From Sphingomonas sp. H160509 (lineage in GTDB: Bacteria > Pseudomonadota > Alphaproteobacteria > Sphingomonadales > Sphingomonadaceae): 64,000 nucleotides of DNA. A program made the translations under genes and the position numbers. This document shows positions 58,411-64,000 of this stretch, piece after piece. The first letter of the stretch is position 1; every line of letters begins with the position of its first letter. The notes beneath the pieces are model-generated. The model had not been told where the DNA came from. It ran no database searches and saw nothing but the letters and a program-made list of their open reading frames with translations. The stretch is from assembly GCF_024124765.2 (NCBI RefSeq), contig NZ_JAMXSR020000001.1:239505-303504 (forward strand), written 5' to 3'.

Positions 58411-58516
58411 GCCATGGATGATGCCCGCTCGTGGTTTGTGCGCAACGCCAATGAGTCAGGTTGGATCAGAATCGCGGCCAGTGGCTGACGACTGCACGGG
58501 ACAAATGTCCAGCCAA

Positions 58517-58720
58517 CTAAGCTGGCGCAACGCCGTCAGCGTTCACCAGATCCGGGCCAACCAATGTGCCGATGAGCCGGACGCGCTTCTCTACCAGATC
58601 TACGGGCGTTCGATGCAATTCCAGCTCGTAGCGGCCACCGACATCGCGGCGAAGATAGAAGGCCCCGCCATCCCGGACCAGAGTGCCTATCTCATTGATC
58701 CGGGTGCCAATCGCTACCAT
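58517..58720 (-). CDS. DUF5818-like small protein (67 aa)
   Basis: GTRINEIGTLVRDGGAFYLRRDVGGRYELEL followed by VEKRVRLIGTLVGPDLVN resembles the short OB-like DUF5818 proteins frequent in sphingomonads (GTLLRDGGGFYLR pattern). Function unknown; it lies among other small accessory genes. Confidence 0.7.
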   Translation of the reverse strand: MVAIGTRINEIGTLVRDGGAFYLRRDVGGRYELELHRTPVDLVEKRVRLIGTLVGPDLVNADGVAPA

Positions 58721-58829
58721 CGCTGCGTCGTCGCCTTATTATGATCATGTAAGGTTGCGGGAGATCCTCCGCGTAACCGATGCGCCTCGGTGGGGCACAG
58801 GATTCTGCTACTCCGTTCCCGACGGGCCC

Positions 58830-59042
58830 TCAGAGACTGATATTCCGCCGCGCCATTTCCGCGAACGCCATATCCCCGATGAGCGGGCGGGGCTCGGCTT
58901 TAAAGATGTCAGCTAAATCGAGCAGATCCTCGTTGGAGAGGTTCGCGATCGAGGCTTCGATCTCGGCAAGCCGTCGCACCGCGTCATCGCCGCGATCGGC
59001 GACCCGCTTCATTCTTGTCTTGAGCATGCCGCCCTTTATCAT
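58830..59042 (-). CDS. Small conserved hypothetical protein (70 aa)
   Basis: A helix-rich 70-residue protein: RMKRVADRGDDAVRRLAEIE, then LSNEDLLDLADIFKAEPR and AFAEMARRNISL. The LTDEDLLDLADIF-like core is a recurrent small protein in sphingomonads. No function known. Confidence 0.65.
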   Translation of the reverse strand: MIKGGMLKTRMKRVADRGDDAVRRLAEIEASIANLSNEDLLDLADIFKAEPRPLIGDMAFAEMARRNISL

Positions 59043-59383
59043 AAACGTCGCGGGGGCGGCAGGGGCATTTACGGCGGATTGGCTGAGGTCATTCGGCTAA
59101 AATGCCCGCTGTCTGCAGGCGGATGACGCTTCTCCAAGGAGAACCGCACCGCGTTCTGGCGGCAGATCCCAAAGCGGCAGGAACGCCCAAATTCAAGGAG
59201 TAAACGGCGCCATCACGGTGCATGCGAACCGTACACATTTACGGTAAAAATGGTGGAAGCACGAACCCGCTGCGCGGGAGGGTCGTGCGGGGCGCGGTTG
59301 AATTGACATCGCGGGTGTAGCGCATCGGTTGAGCGCTACGGGAAGCAGGCAGAGCATCGGGGTTCCACGAAAGGAGCCCTGCC
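59043..59383. other. Gap before the IS91-type recombinase gene
   Basis: About 340 bp with no supported gene. It includes the probable left end of the recombinase/IS91-type element, but I could not define its boundary. Confidence 0.4.
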
Positions 59384-60315
59384 ATGACCATCCTCATACC
59401 CGTTGTTGCCGTCAGCCCGTTACGCCAACGTCTCATTGACGAGATGGACATACGCCGCTTCGGTCCTGAGACGCATCGGAACTACATTCGCGACGTCGGG
59501 CGGTTCGCGACGTTCCTCGGGCGCTCGCCCGACACAGCAACGGCGGAGGAGGTTCGGCGCTTCCAGATCGAGCAGTGTGACCTGGGCGTGCCTGCGCCGA
59601 CCATGAATGCTATCGTATCGGCACTGCGATTCTTCTTCATCCAGACGCTCGACCGGCCGGATCTTGCCCGTAAGCTGGTCCGCATGCGGCACGTGCGCAA
59701 GTTGCTGGTGGTCCTGAGCCAGGACGAGGTGGCGCGGCTGTTGACGGCAACCACATGCCTTAAACATCAGGCGGCGTTGTCGGTCGCCTATGGCGCCGGA
59801 CTGCGTGCGGCCGAGGTCGCCGCCCTCAAAGTGCGCGACGTCGACAGCGAGCGCATGCTGCTGCGGGTCGAGCGCGGCAAGCCTGTCCTGAGCTTGTCGA
59901 AGGGGGCGGGCGGTATCGCAACGCCATGCTCCCGGTCGGGCTGTTGGCGTTGCTGCGGGAGTGGTGGCGAGTGGGTCGGCGTGAGGGCGTATTGCACGTC
60001 GACGGGTGGCTGTTTCCCGGTCAGCACTATCTCAAGCCGCTCAGCACGCGGCAGATCTACTGGGTGGTGGTCGAGGCGGGGCAAGCAGCGGGCATCGACA
60101 AGCGGGTCGGACCGCACACGTTGCGGCACTGTTTCGCCACGCACCTGCTCGAGGACGGAATCGACGTTCGCATCATTCAGACGCTGCTAGGGCACGCCAA
60201 GCTGGAGACCACCGCCTATTACACGCAGGTCGCCACCCGGGTGCTGCGCAACGTGACCAGTCCGTTCGACAGGCTGGCGATGACCGCTATGGAAGCGAGA
60301 GCGCCCAGCGGCTGA
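59384..60315 (+). pseudogene. Tyrosine recombinase paired with IS91 transposase, interrupted by a 23-bp insertion
   Basis: About 302 residues when repaired. The core-binding part is RFGPETHRNYIRDVGRFATFLG and the catalytic part has Arg in YGAGLRAAEVAAL, the HTLRHCFATHLLEDG box and LLGHAKLETTAYYTQV with the nucleophilic Tyr. After VERGK the frame is shifted by the insert at 59882-59904; without it the protein reads RGKGGRYRNAMLPVG. Unlike the many homopolymer shifts in this window, this one is caused by an inserted repeat-like sequence. Recombinases of this type are often found directly upstream of IS91-like transposases. Confidence 0.85.
59882..59904 (+). repeat. REP-like short palindromic-family insertion
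   Basis: CCTGTCCTGAGCTTGTCGAA and GGG lie between GGCAAG and GGCGGGCGG of the recombinase gene. The core TCCTGAGCTTGTCGAAGG is a widely scattered REP-like sequence in proteobacterial genomes; translated in frame it reads PVLSLSKG. Here it disrupts a gene. Its net length of 23 bp may include one homopolymer error. Confidence 0.7.
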
Positions 60316-60321
60316 GCGACG

Positions 60322-61515
60322 ATGCGTGCCTCTGTCGAGGTCGCCGACATCTTTCGCACCGCTGGTTCTACGTACCGGGCCGCCCGCGCCGGACACCTGA
60401 GCCTCGACCAGCTCAAGGTGATGTCAGCGATAGAGACCTGCCGCACCGCCGTCATAGGCGGTCACGTCGAAGCCTGCACCGACTGCGGGCACTGGCGGGT
60501 TGCCTACAATTCCTGCCGGAACCGGCACTGCCCGCGGTGCCAGGGCGCAGCGGCACGCACGTGGCTCGCCGAGCGCGAGGCCGACCTTCTGCCGGTCGGC
60601 TACTTCCATGTCGTCTTCACGCTGCCCACCGAGGTTGCCGATGTCGCGTGGCAGAACAAAGCGGCGGTCTACGGCCTGCTGTTCCAGGCGGCGTCAGAGA
60701 CGATGACGACCATCGCCGCCGACCCGAAGCATCTGGATGCGCGCATCGGCATTACCGCGGTGCTCCACACCTGGGGTTCGGCAATGACCTACCATCCGCA
60801 CATCCACATGATTGTCCCAGGCGGCGGACTTTCGCCCGACGGTAGTCGCTGGGTGTCATCACGACCCGCGTTCCTCCTGCCGGTACGCGTCCTGGGTAAG
60901 CTGTTTCGTCGCCTGTTCCTGACCCGGCTGATGTCGCTGCACGAAACTGGGCGCCTCGCGTTCTACGGCAGGCTCGCGCACCTCGCCGACCGGCGTGCAT
61001 TCCTGCGGCACCTGTCCCCGGTCAGGAAGAAGCGCTGGGTCGTCTACGCCAAGTCGCCGTTTGCCGGCCCCGAGACGGTGCTCGCCTATCTGTCGCGCTA
61101 GACGCACCGCGTTGCGATTTCGAACAGCCGGATCCTGCGCTTCGACCAGACCGGCGTTACCTTCCGCTATAAAGATTATCGCCGGGGTGGCGCCGACCGC
61201 CAGCAGGTTATGACGCTGACCGCCGACGAGTTCATCCGCCGCTTCCTGCTCCACGTCCTGCCGAAGGGCTTCCACCGCATCCGCCACTATGGCCTGCTCG
61301 CAGGCGCCACCCGCAAGGCGCATCTCGAACGAGCCCGCGAACTGCTCGGGGTCGCACCGCCCGCGGCGTCCGACGCACGAGCCGAACCAGACGACATCCG
61401 GCCGCCATGCCCGTGTTGCGGCGGGCGTATGGTGGTCATCGAGACCTTCCTTCGCCAGCGCCAGGCCCGCGCTCCACCGGCTCCTGCGCCGTTATCCGGG
61501 ATACAGGCGTCGTGA
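60322..61515 (+). pseudogene. IS91-family transposase with amber stop at a catalytic Tyr
   Basis: About 397 codons in one frame with a TAG at 61099-61101. The N-terminal zinc-like motif is CTDCGHWRVAYNSCRNRHCPRCQG. The HUH motif is YHPHIHMIVPGGG (about 154-166), and the transposase signature around the stop is LAYLSR-stop-THRVAISN, where the family has YTHR. The C-terminal zinc-ribbon-like CPCCGG remains in frame. The family uses two Tyr spaced by three residues (YxxxY); the second of them is the codon that is TAG here. As read, transposase would be truncated after about 259 residues and inactive. Confidence 0.88.
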
Positions 61516-62153
61516 CCCGGCACGGCCAAGGAGTTATCTATCTCGCAGGGCTCGTACTTGCGGAGACGATGTTACCTGCGCCGATAGCCATCAGAGGGGC
61601 GGCCACACCGAGCAAAGCCGCGCTGTCCGCGCTGGCGAACCCATCATGTTCAACCGGATTCGGGCGGTCTGCTTTCAAGCCCGCGCCTACATCTGCCGTG
61701 GCGCTGGTCACCAAGACCGGCCGGAAACCGAAAACCCCATAGCGCATCGCCTGCGGCCCGCGGGTTCGGGCTTCCAAGACTTTCGTACGCCTGCCGGCAT
61801 CCGAAACTCTTCAGGAAAGCGGCCCGGCCGCTTTGGGGGAAGCGATCGGCGTAAGCGGACGTTCGTTCATTCAGCTGGGCGGGGGGCGTGAGAGCTGAGT
61901 AGAGTGTATACCTGTTGGTCCGCGATGGATTCCTTGTTGGATAAGAACCCGTTCGTTCAGGCGCTAAGACGGGGGAGACGAGCGGCCGATGTTGGTGCAA
62001 GCGGACTGCTCGCCTTCGAGCATTCACGCGGCTTGAGCGGACGATCGTTCCGCCGAAAGATCACGACTGCTTTGCGTTGCATAGCCCGAGCTGATGCGGC
62101 AACGACGCATCTCGTCGCATGATCGCGGCCAACTCATTTGAGAGACGCGATAG
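61516..62153. other. Long gap with repeat family 2 copy
   Basis: About 640 bp without a supported gene. It includes the repeat at 61824-61874 and probably the right-hand end of the IS91-type element. Short open frames within it have no family resemblance. The fragment TTGAGCGGACGATCGTT near 62033 resembles part of family 2. Confidence 0.45.
61824..61874. repeat. Intergenic repeat family 2, copy 2
   Basis: CCGGCCGCTTTGGGGGAAGC followed by GGCGTAAGCGGACGTTCG and TTCATTCAG. It matches the element at 26500 in order and orientation. Confidence 0.55.
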
Positions 62154-62897
62154 TTGAGACCCGTTGAACTCGCCTTCCAGATCGTTGAGCTGTTAGGCCA
62201 GCATCAGCCGGCCGGTGTCACCGAATTGGCGAAGCTCGCAGGCATCCCGAAATCCACCGCGCAGCGCGCATTGGGCGCGCTGCACAAAACCGGATGGATC
62301 GAGCCGGCATCAGACGATCGCGGCCGCTGGACGCTGTCACTTCGCGCGCTGATCGCGGCGGGGCGGGCCAATAGCGCGCTAGAAACGCTGCGCGGCATCG
62401 CCATCCCGGTGATGGACGAACTCCGCCGCTACAGCGAGGAGACGGTGCATCTCAATTTCCGATTCGATCGCCTGCTGATTTTAATTGAGCGGCTGGATGG
62501 GATCAAACCGGTCCGCTATTTCTTCCCATACGGCGCGATCAGCACGCTGCATGCCACCGCCTCTGGTCGGGCCGTGCTGGCGCGGCTCAACGCGGAGGAA
62601 CTCGACACCTATCTCGACCGGCCGATGCGAGCGATCACGCGTAAAACGATTGTCGATCCTGTTGCGTTTCGTGCCGAAATCGAGGCGACGCGCGCGCGCG
62701 GCTATGCCATCACGTTCGGCGGAAATCGCCCGGACGTGCATGCGGTGGGCGCGGCGATCACTGATCCCACGGGCCGCCCGATCGCCGCTATGACGATTTC
62801 AGCACCTTCTGAACGACTGGATGACGGAATGGCGGCGGCTTACGGCCCGCGCCTTGCCGACGGCGCACGTCGGATTTCTTTAGGGCTAGCCGCGTAG
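62154..62897 (+). CDS. IclR-family transcriptional regulator
   Basis: 247 residues from TTG 62154. The winged helix is QPAGVTELAKLAGIPKSTAQRALGALHKTGWIE (split; about 18-50), and the effector domain has HLNFRFDRLLILIERLDG, PYGAISTLHATASGRAVLA and VGAAITDPTGRPIAAMTIS, typical IclR. It converges on the oxidoreductase gene. IclR proteins usually control degradation of aromatic or dicarboxylic acids; the target is probably the block that begins at the window's right edge. Confidence 0.9.
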   Translation: MRPVELAFQIVELLGQHQPAGVTELAKLAGIPKSTAQRALGALHKTGWIEPASDDRGRWTLSLRALIAAGRANSALETLRGIAIPVMDELRRYSEETVHLNFRFDRLLILIERLDGIKPVRYFFPYGAISTLHATASGRAVLARLNAEELDTYLDRPMRAITRKTIVDPVAFRAEIEATRARGYAITFGGNRPDVHAVGAAITDPTGRPIAAMTISAPSERLDDGMAAAYGPRLADGARRISLGLAA

Positions 62898-62916
62898 CCC
62901 TGAGTCTTCTAGCAAA

Positions 62917-63915
62917 TCAGTGTTTCAATACGATTTTCCCGAAATGGCGATTGTCCGACATCTCTTCCATTGCCGCTGGCAAGTCTTCGAACGCGAAGCG
63001 CTCGGCGATCGGCATGCGGAACACGCCGGCGGCGAGCGTGGGGTAAAGATCGGCAAGCATGCCACGCGTCACCGCGGCGAATTCCTCGTGCGTTCGCGAG
63101 CTGAAGGTGGTGCCGATTAGCGAAATCCGGCGCATAGCGTGCATCTCAGCGTCGAACGGCTGCATATTGGTGCCTAAGCGTCCGACATTGACGATCCGGC
63201 CTAGTATTCGCGTGGCGCGCAGCGTTTGGTTGAGTAGCGAACCGGACACTTGGTCAATCACTAGATCGACGCCGGCCTGCGCGGTCGCTGCGAGCGTGTC
63301 TTCCACCCACGTTTCGTCGCGAGAATTGAGCGCCAGATCGGCGCCGTAGTCGCCCAGGCGAGCGACGCGTACATCCTGTGTAGACGTGCCGATCACTAAC
63401 GCAGCACCGAGTGCCTTGGCGATCTGCATCCCGACCAGGCCGACCGCACTACTCGCGCCTTGCACCAGCACCGTCTGCCCGCGCTGCAAGCCGCCCGACA
63501 TGACGAGCGCCTCGTACATCGTGCGCAGCGCGACGGGAAAGCAAACGGCCTGCTCGAAGGACATCTCCGGCGGCAGCGCGAACAGCTGGATTGGCCGTGC
63601 GGCAACATGATCGGCGAAGGCGCCCGCGCCCATCCCGGCCACGCGATCGCCCACGGCATAGCCCGTTACGCGAGTCCCGACAGCGACGATTTCGCCCGCC
63701 CATTCGATGCCCATCGTTGCCCCCGTACCGCCGCTTGCGCCGTGACGATAGCCTTTGGCCATCTTGAGATCGATGCGGTTGAGCGCGCTGGCGTGGACGC
63801 GTGCGACTACGGTATCGGACGACACATCTGGTAATAGCCGGTCGATCAGCTGCAGTCCCTGGGCGCTCGCGACGTAGGCGCGCACGTCAGGCACCCGCGG
63901 AGGCGATGACGCCAT
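62917..63915 (-). CDS. Quinone-oxidoreductase-like MDR protein
   Basis: NADPH-dependent medium-chain reductase without zinc, 332 residues. SALNRIDLKMAKGYRHG and MGIEWAGEIVAVGTRVTGYAVGDRV are the N-terminal catalytic-domain signatures; GQTVLVQGASSAVGLVGMQIAKALGA (split; about 145-170) is the nucleotide-binding fold. It should reduce quinones or enoyl/enone substrates. The listed ATG overlaps the upstream CoA-transferase gene by 29 bp; the GTG at 63894 overlaps it by only 8 bp and may be the true start. Confidence 0.88.
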   Translation of the reverse strand: MASSPPRVPDVRAYVASAQGLQLIDRLLPDVSSDTVVARVHASALNRIDLKMAKGYRHGASGGTGATMGIEWAGEIVAVGTRVTGYAVGDRVAGMGAGAFADHVAARPIQLFALPPEMSFEQAVCFPVALRTMYEALVMSGGLQRGQTVLVQGASSAVGLVGMQIAKALGAALVIGTSTQDVRVARLGDYGADLALNSRDETWVEDTLAATAQAGVDLVIDQVSGSLLNQTLRATRILGRIVNVGRLGTNMQPFDAEMHAMRRISLIGTTFSSRTHEEFAAVTRGMLADLYPTLAAGVFRMPIAERFAFEDLPAAMEEMSDNRHFGKIVLKH

Positions 63916-64000
63916 CCGTTTCCAGGGCCAAAATACCGTCCTCGCTCACGCCCGCTTCCCGCAAGATCTCTCGCGTATGCTCGCCGACCGTAGCTGGGCC
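63887..64000 (-). CDS. CaiB/BaiF-type CoA-transferase, C-terminal fragment
   Basis: Only the last 37 codons are in the window: PATVGEHTREILREAGVS and an Asp/Ala-rich end. This is the usual C-terminus of family III CoA-transferases (GQHTREVLRE pattern), which move CoA between acids. It overlaps the quinone-oxidoreductase-like gene, indicating cotranscription in a catabolic operon under possible IclR control. Confidence 0.75.
   Translation of the reverse strand, partial: GPATVGEHTREILREAGVSEDGILALETDGVIASAGA

Noticed and set aside
21971..61515. Prophage or conjugative element
   Set aside because: Recombinases and IS elements are present, but no capsid, tail, lysis, relaxase or type IV secretion genes were found.
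61904..62122. 72-aa open frame before the IclR gene
   Set aside because: No family resemblance, poor start context, and it includes a fragment of repeat family 2.

Overview
The window looks like a sphingomonad chromosome (Sphingomonas or a close relative). The base composition is high-GC. The gene set is typical of that group: TonB-dependent receptors, an OprP-type porin, a MucR/Ros regulator, CrtI, an EL222-like LOV regulator, DUF6880 and DUF5818 proteins, and many small conserved sphingomonad proteins. No rRNA, tRNA or CRISPR array was seen. More than 25 otherwise intact genes are split by a single-base indel, nearly always one extra base in a short homopolymer. I read this mostly as a sequencing artefact and annotate the reconstructed genes across the shifts.

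Layout. 1-7954: a glycan-use locus with a TonB-dependent receptor, GH30 glycosidase, acyl-CoA ligase and SGNH hydrolase, divergent from a TetR regulator. 8597-17513: a GntR regulator divergent from a long catabolic and uptake operon (aldehyde dehydrogenase, cupin, Ldh-type oxidoreductase, hydroxypyruvate isomerase-like protein, ABM protein, OprP-like porin, TerC-like protein, CitMHS citrate transporter). 17831-21854: a PAS-HTH regulator, a small protein, a homoserine dehydrogenase-like enzyme, a VOC protein and a LysR regulator. 21971-26426: an IS630 element, a serine resolvase and a RecD2-type helicase.

26660-49865 is the most interesting part and is rich in light biology. It holds a xanthorhodopsin/Gloeobacter-type proton-pump rhodopsin that keeps the glycine associated with carotenoid-antenna binding. 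The retinal-forming dioxygenase Blh and a CrtI desaturase lie in the same operon. A LOV-LuxR regulator closely resembling EL222 is immediately upstream on the same strand, with one candidate EL222-type site between them. Farther right come a carotenoid cleavage dioxygenase and an apparent operon of KaiC-like ATPase, hybrid histidine kinase and BLUF photoreceptor. Opsin, LOV and BLUF chemistries therefore occur within about 16 kb.

50116-61515 is accessory DNA: a secreted protein, DUF6880, a Phd/PemK toxin-antitoxin pair with a long overlap, a tyrosine recombinase, an IS5/IS427-type element beside a truncated TonB receptor, small sphingomonad proteins, and a recombinase plus IS91-type transposase pair in which both genes are broken. 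62154-64000 begins another catabolic block (IclR regulator, quinone oxidoreductase-like enzyme, CaiB/BaiF CoA-transferase fragment).

Three repeat families were found: an ~115-bp element at 23274 and 57811 in direct orientation, which brackets the light-related region; a 56-57-bp bipartite intergenic repeat in four copies; and a ~51-bp intergenic repeat in two copies.
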